Shown here in pieces: positions 1 to 11,370 of a DNA stretch of 64,000 nucleotides. Origin of the DNA: Pezicula radicicola (Eukaryota; Ascomycota; Leotiomycetes; Helotiales; Dermateaceae). The stretch lies in assembly GCA_003008705.1 (NCBI GenBank), contig PDUO01000001.1, positions 620,001 to 684,000 on the forward strand, written 5' to 3'. The first letter of the stretch is position 1; every line of letters starts with the position of its first letter. The translations under genes and the position numbers were made by a program. Below the pieces are notes generated by a model that did no database searches, had not been told where the DNA came from, and worked only from the letters and a program-made list of their open reading frames with translations.

Positions 1-62
1 ACACCTGTTTCTCCTTCCCGACTCTCCTCGAGCATCTACATTCTTCACTTCATCTTGCAACC

Positions 63-1131
63 ATGTCTGCAGCAGTAATTAACGCAGACGACGCCCTCGA
101 GCCCACCCTCCAATCCATCCTCGATCAAAAGACCCTCCGCTGGATCTTTGTCGGCGGAAAGGGAGGAGTCGGAAAGACTACAACCTCTTGTTCACTCGCT
201 ATACAACTTGCCAGAGTTCGCCGCTCTGTCCTGCTCATCTCTACGGATCCAGCCCACAATCTTTCAGATGCTTTCTCCCAGAAATTCGGCAAGGAGGCTA
301 GACTCATTGATGGCTTTACAAACTTGAGTGCTATGGAGATTGATCCAAATGGCAGTATTCAGGATTTGATTGGGCAGGCTGATGAGGGCGAAGGACCTGC
401 TGCTGGAGTTGGGGGTATGATGCAGGATTTGGCATTTGCTGTAAGTACCCTCAATTTGCGGCCATGTATAGCCGGCTAACTAGCTACAGATTCCCGGTAT
501 CGACGAGGCAATGTCCTTTGCGGAGGTTCTGAAGCAAGTCAAATCACTATCCTACGAGACCATTATTTTTGACACCGCTCCCACTGGCCATACCCTACGC
601 TTCCTCCAATTCCCAACCGTCCTTGAAAAAGCTCTTGCCAAGGTCTCACAACTATCTACTCAGTTCGGTCCTATGTTGAATGGCATTCTTGGAGCCAACG
701 GCAGTCTGCCAAATGGTGCAAACCTTAATGAGATGATGGAGAAGTTGGAGGGTCTACGGGAAACCATTAGCGAGGTCAACACACAATTCAAGGACGAGAA
801 CATGACAACTTTTGTTTGTGTCTGTATACCGGAGTTCCTTTCACTCTATGAGACTGAACGTATGATCCAAGAACTGGCAAGCTATGGTATAGACACACAT
901 TGCATAGTGGTCAATCAGTTGTTATTTCCCAAGGCAGGAAGCGAGTGTGAACAGTGCAACGCTCGGAGAAAAATGCAGAAGAAATACTTAGAGCAGATTG
1001 AGGAATTATACGATGAATTCAACGTCGTAAAGATGCCGTTATTGGTGGAGGAAGTTAGAGGAAAGGAGCGGCTAGAGAGGTTTAGTGAGATGTTGATTAA
1101 ACCATATGTACCACCCGCGGGAGGTCTATAG
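63..1131 (+). CDS. GET3: GET3 ATPase, tail-anchored protein targeting factor
   Basis: Two exons, 63-440 and 490-1131, joined in phase 0 across a 49-nt GTAAGT...CAG intron, give 339 residues, the usual Get3/ArsA length. The deviant P-loop [10 protein letters not shown] is at residues 31-40, switch I with [12 protein letters not shown] follows at about 60-71, and the [11 protein letters not shown] switch II segment is near 154. The dimer zinc-binding CxxC pair (CEQC) is at about 279-282. In the family, Get3 is a cytosolic homodimeric ATPase that captures C-terminal transmembrane anchors and delivers them to the Get1/Get2 receptor at the ER. The ATG follows a pyrimidine-rich leader (positions 1-60) and is the first ATG. 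All catalytic and zinc residues are present, so it should be functional. Confidence 0.97.
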
Positions 1132-1420
1132 ACGGTTAGACGCAATTGAGAGATACCCGAATGCCCACTTAGGTGTTTGTACGACATATTCTCGACTTTG
1201 TGATACATCAAGATGGCGTACAAGGTAAGTAAGCTGCCAAAAGAAACTCCTTACTAATAGCTCTTAGCCCCCGCCTGCAATATTCCTCTCAATAAGCAGG
1301 AAATCAGACTTCGCATTTTACGAGTCAGCGCCCATCATCTTTCTTCTTTTTATTCCTATAAAACCGGACAGCCCGAGTTAGTTCAATACTCACCGACTTC
1401 AATAACCGTCCATCATTACA

Positions 1421-2278
1421 ATGGTACTGAGCTTAGTTCATGATCTCCCCCGAGAGATCCGCGATGAAATATACACTTATGTACTATCATCACCTACCGG
1501 CTCCATCGTACTATGTGAGAACTACCATACAAATGGTCACTACAAACTCGCGCCAACAAGCCCTCTCCATTCCCTGAGCAATGGCGTCGTCCCCAAAACC
1601 TACGAACCCGATGAAATGGGCCTTTCACTGCTACGCACTTGCAAGCAAATCCACGAGGAGACGAAGAACATGTTCTGGAAACTGAACATCTACAAAGTCG
1701 AGCTCCCTTGGCTTCCATGTCGCAGCTTCACAAGATTAGACTTAGGGATATGTCGGAATGTGACGAGGGTGTCGATGGAGGTAAAATACCCTCAGCCGAC
1801 TGAGTCAAAGGATGAGGATCTGGAGAACACGGAGAAGGCTTTTGAGGAACTAGGAAAATGGGCAAGGGATGGGAGACTAAAGACTGTTACAGTGATACCG
1901 GGTGTGAACTGGAGTGGCGTTCAATTCGACAGATTGATGCTGTTGGGGAGAAGGAGCGATGTGAACAACCATGCCGACGAGAGATTTGGACGCTTCCTCG
2001 CTCTGCTTCGTGCTGGATCTCAATTTTCCTTGTCGGGAGTTGAGAGGAAGATGGGTCTTGATACGAAGTGGCCGAGATTGGATTTGGGCCAGAAGCATGC
2101 ATGGATTAAAGTTCAGGATGCCAAAGAGGGGGATATCAATTGGGTTTTTACGCCGGCAACTTTCTTAGAGCAGGCCCATGACGCATGGAACGGAGATCTT
2201 TTCGTTGATGGAAAATTGTGCTACAGAAATCGGGATTTGGTTGCGGCACCATTCAAATTGGAAATGGACAAAAATTGA
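1421..2278 (+). CDS. 2EXR / F-box-like domain protein
   Basis: Single-exon ORF of 285 residues beginning at an ATG preceded by CATTACA. The N-terminus has the helical signature LPREIRDEIYTYVL (residues 8-21), and LLRTCKQIHEETKNMFW follows at about 69-85. This pairing is typical of the large fungal family annotated as 2EXR or F-box-like domain proteins. I see no leucine-rich or WD repeats downstream; the rest is a mixed alpha/beta region rich in W and charged residues. Function is unknown; a substrate-adaptor role is only a guess from the F-box resemblance. It lies between GET3 and CDT1 on the same strand, with its own promoter space (about 290 bp). Confidence 0.8.
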   Translation: MVLSLVHDLPREIRDEIYTYVLSSPTGSIVLCENYHTNGHYKLAPTSPLHSLSNGVVPKTYEPDEMGLSLLRTCKQIHEETKNMFWKLNIYKVELPWLPCRSFTRLDLGICRNVTRVSMEVKYPQPTESKDEDLENTEKAFEELGKWARDGRLKTVTVIPGVNWSGVQFDRLMLLGRRSDVNNHADERFGRFLALLRAGSQFSLSGVERKMGLDTKWPRLDLGQKHAWIKVQDAKEGDINWVFTPATFLEQAHDAWNGDLFVDGKLCYRNRDLVAAPFKLEMDKN

Positions 2279-2584
2279 TAAAGCAAGAGAAAAGGAAATA
2301 ATTGATCAGTTGTCAGAAGGATGAGAGGTCGTTCGTTTATCGAGAAATGCATCAGGCGCTTTGATACTTGTCCTGTCCTGTCCCGCTTAGAAACCACTTT
2401 ACGCGCTCCGTCGCGAAAATACGCGAAGTCGCGTCGAGACTTCCCCCCAGCCTCTCGAATAAAACTTCGGAAGCCATGAGCTGTCAATAAAATCATTGTC
2501 AGTCGCAACCCATCATTTTCACCTTCCCAACTCTAGCTCCCCAACATCGATCGCTATTGCTTCCAGATCTTAGACTTTCTCATC
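2279..2584 (+). promoter_or_regulatory. Intergenic promoter of CDT1 with MBF/SBF-like cluster
   Basis: This 306-bp interval separates the 2EXR gene from CDT1. Within 35 bp (2401-2435) there are three ACGCG cores (2401-2405, 2421-2425 and, on the minus strand, 2430-2434) and one CGCGAAA (2412-2418). ACGCG is the core of the MCB element and CRCGAAA that of the SCB element bound by the G1/S factors MBF and SBF in yeasts. Such a cluster fits a replication-licensing gene. Binding is inferred, not shown. Confidence 0.6.
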
Positions 2585-4069
2585 ATGCCTGCAGCAATTA
2601 AAAGACGGAAGGTGTCTACGACAACCTCGAAAACTACGTCTCCTCCCATCACCAAGCCTCGAGGTCTTGACGCTTTCACCAGAGTTTCCAAGGCAAACAG
2701 TACTGCTAAATCGATCATCGATAAGAACACTTATGTGGACTCTGTCTCTGCTACCCCATTGAACGACAATTCTATTTCAGAAAGGAAAAGAAAGCTGGTT
2801 GCTGTGGATTCCGAGTCGGAAAGTGCTGTTGAAGAGCACATCTCAGAGGTGCTTTCCTCAAAATTAAACAGCAAGAGAGATATCAAGCCATTACCTCAAC
2901 GCCGATCGAATATCTCAACGCAATTTCCCAAGACTCCGCATAAACCAATTCTCAACGAAGTGTCGACCCCCACCGAGACTCCCACGAAAGGAGCGACGGC
3001 CCTCCTAGACCGACTTTTCCTCTCACAAAAACATAGCACAAACTCAGCCTTCGGCTCAAATACTGCTACAACAACACCTGCGCATAATTCTACAGTATCC
3101 CAAGAACTCCCAGATGAATTACTCGACCTCATCAACTTACATGCATCCTTCCTCACAGCTTTATCGCTTCACTATGCTCATAATGGAACACATTCACCAG
3201 CAGACCTTCGAAATCTCTGCCCGGATGTGGCACGAGCGTGGGGTAAACGACAAGTTACTCTCGAAGATATTAGAAGGACCCTGGGAGTTATGAATACAAA
3301 TTATTCGGAAGAGCAGAAAGGATTGTCAAGACTCAGTCTCTCAGATTATGCGCATGGAAAAATATGTATCGAAATACAAACCGAAGCGGGACGGGCTGGG
3401 AGAATATTACGACCTTTGAATGAGAATCTCATGAACGAGATATATGTTCAGGGCCTCAAGAAACTGTGGCAGGCATACAGTAATTTGGATACGGAAACGA
3501 AGGACTTTATAACGAATCTGCCTATGGAACCAGTTACGATGTGTTCTTCGGTATTGAAGATGTCACCTTTGGTAGCAAAGGGACAACGGAGACTGGAAGA
3601 TATGAAAGCTGGAATAACTCTCAGGAAAGAGGAGGCAGCGAAGAAGAAGGCTGCGGCGGCGGCAATTCCAAATGGTAGCAGGCCAACACTTCTCGAACGT
3701 CTGCGGGCCAAGCAAATTGAAAGAGCGAATCGACCTCTTCCTCTATCTAAAATAGACCTTAGCCGGAGAGCAGCACTACATCGAATTGAGGAAGTTGTTT
3801 CTGTCTTGACGGTTCTCAGCACATCGAGCTCAGCTGGTCAACAACGGATATCTTTTACTTTGCCGACTGTTCTCACCAAGTTACGGGATTCCTCGAAGAC
3901 ACCCATGTCTAAGGAGGAAGGAGAAGCAGCTCTCAGGTTATTAGCTGGCGAGATTGCACCAGCATGGGCAAAGCTTGTCAAGATGGGAAAGGTAGAGGCG
4001 TTGGTTGTCAATAGAGATGAGAGGGTCTCAGAGGCAGAGATTAGGGAACGTGTTAAGCGTGCTACTTGA
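2585..4069 (+). CDS. CDT1: Cdt1-like DNA replication licensing factor
   Basis: Single ORF of 494 residues. The N-terminal 170 residues are low in complexity, basic and Ser/Thr-rich, with a KRRK cluster near residue 7 that could be a nuclear signal. A central helical domain (about residues 175-330, starting ELPDELLDLINLHASFL) resembles the Cdt1 geminin/MCM-binding fold. It contains the CPDVARAWGKRQVTLEDIRR segment characteristic of fungal Cdt1. A C-terminal winged-helix region covers about 385-490 (ALRLLAGEIAPAWAKLV). In the family, Cdt1 works with ORC and Cdc6 to load MCM2-7 at origins during G1. The upstream ACGCG/CGCGAAA cluster supports G1/S-regulated transcription. A basic Ala/Lys-rich linker (residues about 340-370) separates the domains. 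Confidence 0.85.
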   Translation: MPAAIKRRKVSTTTSKTTSPPITKPRGLDAFTRVSKANSTAKSIIDKNTYVDSVSATPLNDNSISERKRKLVAVDSESESAVEEHISEVLSSKLNSKRDIKPLPQRRSNISTQFPKTPHKPILNEVSTPTETPTKGATALLDRLFLSQKHSTNSAFGSNTATTTPAHNSTVSQELPDELLDLINLHASFLTALSLHYAHNGTHSPADLRNLCPDVARAWGKRQVTLEDIRRTLGVMNTNYSEEQKGLSRLSLSDYAHGKICIEIQTEAGRAGRILRPLNENLMNEIYVQGLKKLWQAYSNLDTETKDFITNLPMEPVTMCSSVLKMSPLVAKGQRRLEDMKAGITLRKEEAAKKKAAAAAIPNGSRPTLLERLRAKQIERANRPLPLSKIDLSRRAALHRIEEVVSVLTVLSTSSSAGQQRISFTLPTVLTKLRDSSKTPMSKEEGEAALRLLAGEIAPAWAKLVKMGKVEALVVNRDERVSEAEIRERVKRAT

Positions 4070-4675
4070 TTCAACACTGTATAAATGTGTAACAACAGAG
4101 AGACGGCGATTAGATAAGTCACCGATGGGTTACTTGGATAATACTGTACAAGGCCTACGAAATAATGATTTAGTATAATGAAGAGAAATAATATTCGAGA
4201 AAACCCCTATGCTGCTTTGAACGTGCTATTCTATTTTGTCCAGAATGATAGCTCGAATCAACGAAGGGACTCAACCACTTCAACCCGAATTCCTAATGAT
4301 ATCCCAAATTTGGTTTGTATCCTCCATATAGACCCTTCATAGTAATTTCTTTGCTAAAACATATCAACGATCAGTCCTCCGCTTTAGGTTGTAATCTCGA
4401 ATTGAGAACTGCACAATGAGATTGTGGACTTTGGAAGAACGATTTGATTTGGTGACTTTTGGTGTTCTCTTCTATTCTCTGTTTTGGATAACTTCTATGA
4501 TCATAAAACACGCATGAACCATTGCTCTGCAGACCCGTCCTGTGACCACCTTGCATCATGAAAATCATGGAAAGGATCCTCTACTATCCAGTCAAAAAGA
4601 ATTGCGTCGCATCCCTTCCGTCGTCCCTAACCCGATATCCCAAAGAAGCCAAGAGCATCATACCATGAATGCAGT
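4070..4675. other. Convergent intergenic region, CDT1 / MBF1
   Basis: About 600 bp between the 3' ends of CDT1 (+) and MBF1 (-). It is AT-rich near 4120-4200, consistent with 3' UTR and polyadenylation sequence. I see no convincing coding or RNA gene. Confidence 0.6.
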
Positions 4676-5253
4676 TTACTTCTTCTTGGGACCAAATCTC
4701 GGAGCTCCAATGTCACTCCCCCTCAACTTGATACCCAGCACCTTCTCCATTGCACCCAAGATCTTCTGGTCAGGCTGTGCTGTTCCACGTTCGAAGTCAG
4801 CAACAATGCCTTGTGTGGTATTGCACTTCGTGGCTAGGTCCTTCTGCGTCATCTTCGGCTCCATCTTCTGCCGCTGCTCGCTGATGACCGATCCGACTTC
4901 CTTGCCGACTGTGTTGGGCTTGACAATATCGTCACTACGGTCGACCTTGGTAAGATGCTGTCCTTCTACTGCAGGCTTGGATGCCTATCCATAAAAGATT
5001 AGTGTTGGGTCCTTTTGAGGAGGGGGAGGGGTAGTGGGGTGTAGGATATTGACAAGGCTCATAGAATGAGGTGTTTAGGATGTGAACTTACAGAGTTTCC
5101 TGCTCCAAACTTCTTCTCTGTGCCAATGATTCCTCCACTGCGTTGTGCTGCGTTGAGGGCAGACTTTCCTCGTACAACGGTCTCGCGCGCTGCACCTCCG
5201 CCCCCGCGGGTCTTGCTTCCAATCTTAGTGACGGAGTTCCAGTCTTCAGACAT
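4676..5253 (-). CDS. MBF1: Multiprotein-bridging factor 1 (transcriptional coactivator)
   Basis: Two exons on the minus strand, 5253-5092 and 4984-4676, joined in phase 0, give 156 residues. The N-terminal MBF1 domain starts [14 protein letters not shown]. The Ala-rich [15 protein letters not shown] segment is present, and exon 2 carries the cro/C1-type helix-turn-helix (about residues 95-148, including [21 protein letters not shown]). The C-terminus ends [10 protein letters not shown], typical of fungal MBF1. The intron has a GTAAGT donor and a CTATAG-like acceptor. Mbf1 bridges TBP and bZIP activators such as Gcn4 and also prevents frameshifting on collided ribosomes. The start is the first ATG downstream of a GT-rich leader and is shared by the family. 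It is transcribed divergently from the DUF1365 gene. Confidence 0.95.
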
Positions 5254-5817
5254 GATCGGCGGTTGTGTGTTGGTTGGTTTGGTATGTAGTGTATAGATAT
5301 GGAGTGCGATTTCGAAATTGGAGGGTTTGAGTTGAGTGGGTGTGGTTGTGTAGTGGTGGTGGTGGTTTGGGTGAGATTGAGGAAGGGGAGAAAGGCAGAG
5401 ATATTGACAGAAGCGGCAATGAGGCTGTGGCTATGAACTGTGGCCACCGGCGGTGAATGAGCAAGGCTCACGTGCGTGGCTGAACTAACTGACTTGGCCG
5501 GGTGAATCACCTCAGTGGAACAGAAAGGCAGATGGCGCTAGGCCGTAAATGATCATCATGACCCCTGTAGATTGTTGATGTCGGGAACCTGGAAACCCTC
5601 AGATGCTCAGATGCTTCTCTGATATTCCCCTTCGAAACACCAAGTTGTACATACTCGTATGATGTTGCTGAGAATCAATTCACCCATTTGCCTTCGCTCG
5701 TGATGCTTCGTTGTATAATATAATATCACAGTGCTTCAACAAGCACAAATTCAATTCCTCCTAGTTGCTTCCCTTTGCAGACATCAACCAAGATTTGAGC
5801 CTTCAACTCCCACAACC
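5254..5817. promoter_or_regulatory. Divergent promoter region, MBF1 / DUF1365 gene
   Basis: 564 bp between the two divergent start codons. The MBF1-proximal part (5255-5420) is strand-asymmetric, GT-rich on plus and therefore CA-rich on the MBF1 sense strand, as in a 5' UTR. A TATA-like stretch, TAATATAATATC, lies at about 5717-5728, roughly 90 bp before the DUF1365 gene ATG. No specific operators are recognised. Confidence 0.45.
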
Positions 5818-7769
5818 ATGGACACAACACCGAGTCTAAGACTCTTCTTATTGTCGGCGTTCTTGATACTAGGAAGCTTCCTAGATATCCAAGCCTTATC
5901 TTTCTTTATTCTCATCAGGAACTGGGAATATCTCAAGCAGACTGCAAGCCAGTACATCGACCGCATCTTTGTCATTGATGCCATCAAATGCTTGCTCTCA
6001 TGGTCAATGCTACGCCAAACTATCCGTTTTGTTAGAGGCTTGCTACAGCACAACTCTGTGGTTCCAGATGGAATCCCAAAGCCCTTGCTTTTCCCCTGCA
6101 GAACAAGCCATACAAGGCTGTTCCCGTCGAAGCATACCTTCACGTATTCATACCTCCTAGCAGGTATCCCAATCGGCTGGAAAGGATCCGTTGGAGGATT
6201 CTTATCTGCAGATGTTCAGCAGAAACCAGAATCTTGGTTATCCAGATGGTTTTCTTTAAAGCCACCCCAAGATAGCACGTGGTACACTGTTGATCCTGCT
6301 GACTACCTTGAGCGTGGGTATGTACATCTTGGCCTTGAAGGAAAACTTGAACGGTATTTGCGTAGTCAGGTATGTATTGAAGATACTGGAACGAAGTCAT
6401 GGCTAATCAGAATCAGAATGCCCGAAGAGAAGATTATCCCTATGTCTACCTCTTAACAGCACCGAAGCTCATGGGCTATGTTTCAAATCCTGTATCTCTA
6501 TGGTGCATGTACTCCTCAAAAAGGGAGTTGACTGCTATGGTCCTTGAGGTTAACAATACTTTCAATGAGCGGCGAATGTACTTTGTGAAAGAAGATGACC
6601 TAGCTCCACCAAGTATCGATAAAGACCTCGAGTTTGACTGGCAGAACATCGAGAAGGCAGCATACGAATTTGACGCTGCCCAAAGATCTGGAAAGCCCAC
6701 AAAGTCTAAAATTTTCAGCCGATGCTGGACAAAAGACTTTTATGTTTCACCTCTGAACTCTAGGAAGGGCTCGTACTCTCTTCTAGCTTATGATCCTTTC
6801 TTCCCAGCCATGACTGGCAGCGGACCACTGAACGCCACCATCACCTTAAATTCCAACAATGCCCATGCCAAATTGGTAGCGCGGGTTTTCTCGGCCGGTG
6901 CTGCTCTCGACCCTGCAAATATGTCTGTCTTGGCTAAGGCAAAGTTTCTTGCGGCTTGGTGGTGGGTTAGTTTCGCCACATTTTTTCCAAGGACTGTATG
7001 GCAAGCCGGTGTTCTTATCGTCAAACGGAAACTACAATTTTTAATCAGGCCAGAACCCCTTAAAGGCACAATTGGCAGGCCTGCAGATACCACAGAAGAA
7101 GCCATTGAGTCGATTTTCCGTGACTACCTACGTCACTTGGTGGAAAACGCAATTGCGCCTGTTATCGTCCGATACATTCCAGCAGGTTTTCACGAACCTC
7201 AAGAAGAACTTATGATCTCTCCTGCGGCTCAATTGGTTCCTGAAGGTGTAGAAGAGCTCGAGATCAAGATTCTAACACCACTATTCTATGCCCGCTTTGT
7301 CCGCTATACCGATGATATCGACGCCTTCTCGCACGAATACCACCAGAGTCGGACAGTCTGGCTTTCAAATCCCTTGATACTGCTGGATTTCATTCCAAAT
7401 CGCCCACCGGCGCTGAGTTATCCGGCGAGGTTGACAAGATTTGAAACTGCTTGTTTCGCTATTTTACAGAAACTACGTATGAGACCAGCCCCTATCGAAG
7501 GTGCGAACATAGCGAAAGATGCGAAAAGACCAGCCCCTCCTCTTGCGCCCATGCGAGCTATTTACTCGAATAAATACACTGGATTGGAGGCATTCATCGT
7601 GAACGAGGGCCACCGCAAGCAGCAAGCCTCGTACATGTACCAAGTCCTATGGCTTTTCATCTCTGATCACATAGCTCTAGGAAGCCTTGATCTTCTCGGT
7701 TTGGAACTATTTTTACTTCGCTGCCTTGTTGCTTGGATGTTGGCAAGAAGCTGTGTTCTGGGGATGTAG
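5818..7769 (+). CDS. DUF1365-family protein
   Basis: Two exons, 5818-6369 and 6417-7769, with a 47-nt GTATGT...CAG intron in phase 0, give 634 residues. An acceptor 6 nt earlier (41-nt intron) would add two residues. The chosen ATG has a good context (ACAACCATGG), and no earlier ATG is in frame. Residues about 10-40 are hydrophobic and probably membrane-associated. A DUF1365 domain covers about 80-370, with HTRLFP and FTYSYLLAGIP near its start and PKLMGYVSNPVSLWCMYSS after the splice site. FSRCWTKDFYVSPL and an AYDPFFP segment follow. A second hydrophobic stretch (AAWWWVSFATFF) lies further on. In bacteria DUF1365 genes neighbour amine-oxidase and cyclopropane-fatty-acid-synthase-like genes; none is present here. 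The biochemical role is unknown. Confidence 0.85.
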
Positions 7770-9550
7770 ATATGCGACATGAGGACTACGGGTGCTTAAA
7801 TATTATTATTCATGGGCATCTCGTTTTAGCGTAGATATTTGCATACGGAGGCATTGAATTTGTATAGATAGATGATAGCCTTTGGCTTACAGGAACCTTG
7901 GAAGGGGCTTGCTTTTAAAACTTACGTAGCGTAGCGTTGCATGATTTTTTCAATATTACTTACCACATTACGTACAAAATTTAAATCATACACCTGGATC
8001 AAGTAAGCTACTTAAACCATGTGAGCTACTCGAATTATATCAGTTATCCAAATCAAGTCGGTTACTGTCCAGTTCCACAGAACACTTACAGTATCTAATG
8101 GATCTTATCTTTTGATTATGACATGCGAAACATTTTCACCAAATGCCTTTAGTTTTACTACCCTACCGCTATAAAGAACATTGTTATCAAGAATACAGCT
8201 ATCTATACCCTCCAATGAAGTACGACAGCACACCACACACAAGATTAGAAAAACCACCTACCTTACCTCAACATAACAATAGCGACATTGCCATACCAGA
8301 ATCCATCAAAGCTATCAGTTTCGAATAACCACAAGAAAATGCTTCTATAGGAGTTAAAATATGTTAATAGTATCCGATACATGAGATTCCCACGCTCTTC
8401 AATCAGGTACCTTGAAGACATATGTGGGCCACGGCTACTATCAAACTTACTGGCTGACACAAAAAGAGTGAAGCGACGAGTGTCCTAAAGTGGACCTTAT
8501 TTATCAGCCCCAATTGTCTTGTCGTCTCTTCTTATAATCATAAAGTAAGACGCCATTATATTGTTATCATCTTCGTCTATTGCTGGACAAAGGACCGGTA
8601 CTACATACAGTCCGAATTGACACTTCCAATATCCGAAGACTTGAAAATAAAAACGATACAGAATACTTGCTTTTAAACAAATAGGGTTTAACTAATACCT
8701 TAGCATGTAGGTACCATGGAATATAAACCAATCCCCAGTTGAAGTTGATTTTGATCCTCACAATCCTCAAAATCCTCAAAGAAGGATACCTAGGTACCTA
8801 TCTTATTCCAATCCTTACCTAGCGATCAAGAATAGAAAATTCACCTTCCAAATTAGCGAGCACTTGGAGCAGCACTGTCAACCTTCTCCGCCCCCGCCCC
8901 CAACCACGTCTAAATCCCCTAAAAGAACGCGCTAAAGAAAACTTCGAGGCCCCACGCGTATAGTTCTTAAGCGAGCTAGCAATATAAACAACTAGAAATC
9001 CAAAAAACGTCCCCTCCCCAAAAAGGCCAAAAAGGCAAAAAACTATGAATGAGGCTCTAAACACCTTATTTTCATAGGAAAACTCTCTAGGTCAACTTAG
9101 GAAATCACATCTCTTTAGAGTCAATGATACTTAGGACACCTCTATAGGAAGGCAGAGTTTTATTAAGAAATACCAAGTTTATTTTACATCTGGTCTGGTG
9201 GATGATGCCCGTTAGTGTCAGGGAGACAATTACTAGTTTACATCAGGTAGTGATGCCAGTTTATGTCAGGGTGACAAACTAAACAGAAGCAGTTTGCTTG
9301 TGTTTGTTGAGGGGATATTTGGTATTTGGGGATTTAAGGGGTTTGTTGATAGAAGGTTGGTGGTTAGGGCTGCTAAGACTAATTTAGGGGGTTTGCGGGG
9401 CTGCTTTATTGTGTGGGCTTGTTAAATCACTTTTGACCGCCTTCCGAGAAATAGATAGCATTTTAATAGGTAGCACATTAAATTTACATAGGTTGAGTAT
9501 TCATTGAATGTATAAATAGAGCTTCAAAAGTACTTTAATGTTGCAATACT
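7770..9550. other. AT-rich intergenic region with repeat relics
   Basis: 1.8 kb without a credible gene. It holds one of four dispersed AAGT-rich palindromic repeat patches (about 7999-8068), an exact TACCTAGGTA palindrome (8787-8796), and a two-unit imperfect tandem repeat (9183-9281). A GT-rich stretch (9300-9420) follows. ORFs here are short and without family resemblance. The composition and decayed repeats suggest old transposon remnants. Confidence 0.5.
9183..9281. repeat. Two-unit imperfect tandem repeat, about 50 bp
   Basis: Both units begin TTTACATC and end with a GTCAGGGNGACAA motif: unit 1 about 9183-9232, unit 2 about 9237-9281. Unit 2 lacks about 5 bp. The sequence after the second unit (TGTCAGGGTGACAAAC...) begins TG, as fungal LTRs do, but I cannot identify a matching LTR end. 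Confidence 0.5.
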
Positions 9551-10891
9551 TTACAAAGCACTCTTTCCATCATCACCTACAACCATCTCCAAAACCTCAA
9601 GAACCTGACTCTTCTCAGTCAAAGGAACAGGATTAGTAGGTAACCAAGCATCCTTCAAACAATTAACAGCCAAAGCATCCAACTTTTCCCTTCCAACACC
9701 TACATCCTTCAAAGACCTAGGCATACCCAACTCACTAATAACAGCACCAACAACATCCCCAGCATCAGCCTCCTCTCTCTTCAACCCCCTCTTCTTCAAA
9801 ACCTCTACCACAGATTCCTGCTCCCATAAAACATCAAGTACATTCCGTTGCTTCTCCTTAGCCTTTTCGTTACCGTACTTATAATTATATTTGAGAATAG
9901 CAGGTAATAATACGCAGCTAGTCTCACCATGACCAACACCCAAAGGACCAAGTTGATGACCAATACCATGACTACCACCCATAGGAACCTTAGTATTCAA
10001 ACCCTTCATACTCTCAACAACACCCAACATCTCCATCAACCTCGGTTCCTTCGCCTCCCAATCCCTCTTCGTAAGTAGCAAATTCGGAACAAGCAATTTC
10101 AACCCGGCTACGAATCCTTTGTCACTTTCAGGACCGGCATGAGGATCTAATGAACAAAGTCCCTCCACACAATGATCTACAGCTCTGATTCCAGTTGAGA
10201 GCCAGATTTGAGCGGGTGTGGTGACACTTAATACCGGATCTAGAATTATAAGTGATGCTCCCATACTTGGATCTAGAAATCCGGCTTTGTGATTGTTTCG
10301 CTTGTCTGTAGCACCTGCAAGTGGTTGATACTCACCACCACTCAACGAGGTAGGAATATTGATGATGGGAACTTTGCATGGAAGTAAGTCTCTGGATTTG
10401 GCGCTACTAGTGAGTTTTTCGAGACCTTCGATAGAAGATACATCATTTGCGAGAGCCTGGTTTAGGTGGATGTTAGTAAACCACTCAAAACACTCTACTC
10501 AAAACAATTCACTTGACATAGATGAGATGAAGACACGTACGAATGAAACTATCTTAGCCCCATCAGTGAGAGACCCAGCGCCAAGCGTAATAATAATATC
10601 TGCCGCCTTCGAACGGACATCGTGCACAATCTCTAGAACATCGTTCCAAGGTGTGTGGGGCATAATGCCTCGCCTAACGCCCACGACTTTCTTTCCCAGA
10701 GCGTTCTGCAAAGCGGCAAAATTTTCGGTCTTGCTAATTGAGTTGGACACTATTATGTAGACTCGAGATGCCTTGAAGGTGTTGCTGACATGATGCGCTG
10801 CGGCTTCTGGGAAGGGAAGTCCATATGAGATGTGGGGTTTCTCACTTGGCGGGAATGCCGGACGGTAGGTTTCTCCTGCTGCTGCTGTCAT
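9551..10891 (-). CDS. Iron-containing alcohol dehydrogenase / maleylacetate reductase-like
   Basis: Two exons on the minus strand, 10891-10541 and 10456-9551, joined in phase 0 (donor GTACGT, acceptor CTAAACCAG), give 418 residues, normal for group III ADHs. The N-terminal nucleotide-binding half has VYIIVSNSISKTE and the glycine motif ITLGAGSLTDGAK, followed by NIPTSLSGGEYQP. The metal-binding half has VDHCVEGLCS and GGSHGIGHQLGPLGVGHGE, which place the expected histidine ligands. The family reduces aldehydes, or maleylacetate in aromatic catabolism (3-oxoadipate route), with NAD(P)H. The GVGHGE form and the lack of the microbial ADH pattern favour the maleylacetate-reductase branch, but the substrate is not settled. 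There are no catabolic neighbours. Confidence 0.88.
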
Positions 10892-11370
10892 TTTGGCTCT
10901 ATGGTAGGACGATTTTCGTTTGTTAAAGTAATATCGTGGATTTGGTAATGGGCAGCGAGGGAAGTATTTGTAGTGGAAGTGGGGGGAAGAGATTATATGT
11001 GGTGTAGTCTGAGGTCCTACTACTTACGCATGTGGGGCCTCACTTGGGTCTACTACTCGTTATTATCCAATGACATCACGATATCGAAGGACGGATCCAT
11101 GGGCAACGAACCTGAATCAACGTCAAAGAGGGCATTGAATCTATGGAAGATATATCGTATGGCAAATGAAGACTTCATGAACGTAATCTCATATCTCTAT
11201 CTTGATATTCCTAAGCAGGAACATAACCGTCTGGGTCAAATGTCTCGCAAGAACATTACACGAATAGAAGCTCCAAGCACCCTCTAGCAACATAAAATTT
11301 ATCCCAAGGAGCCACACAATAAGTCTACTTTAGTTGGCTTCCGCAGCTTTAGGAATTAGTCACCACCCTT
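10892..11370. other. Intergenic: ADH promoter and VAS1 3' flank
   Basis: 479 bp between the ADH start and the stop of VAS1, both on the minus strand. A plus-strand ORF at 10973-11287 has no family resemblance and unlikely composition. I see no RNA gene. Confidence 0.5.

Noticed and set aside
10973..11287. 104-residue plus-strand ORF in the ADH promoter
   Set aside because: No recognisable family, and it starts in the ADH 5' flank. No splice or codon support.
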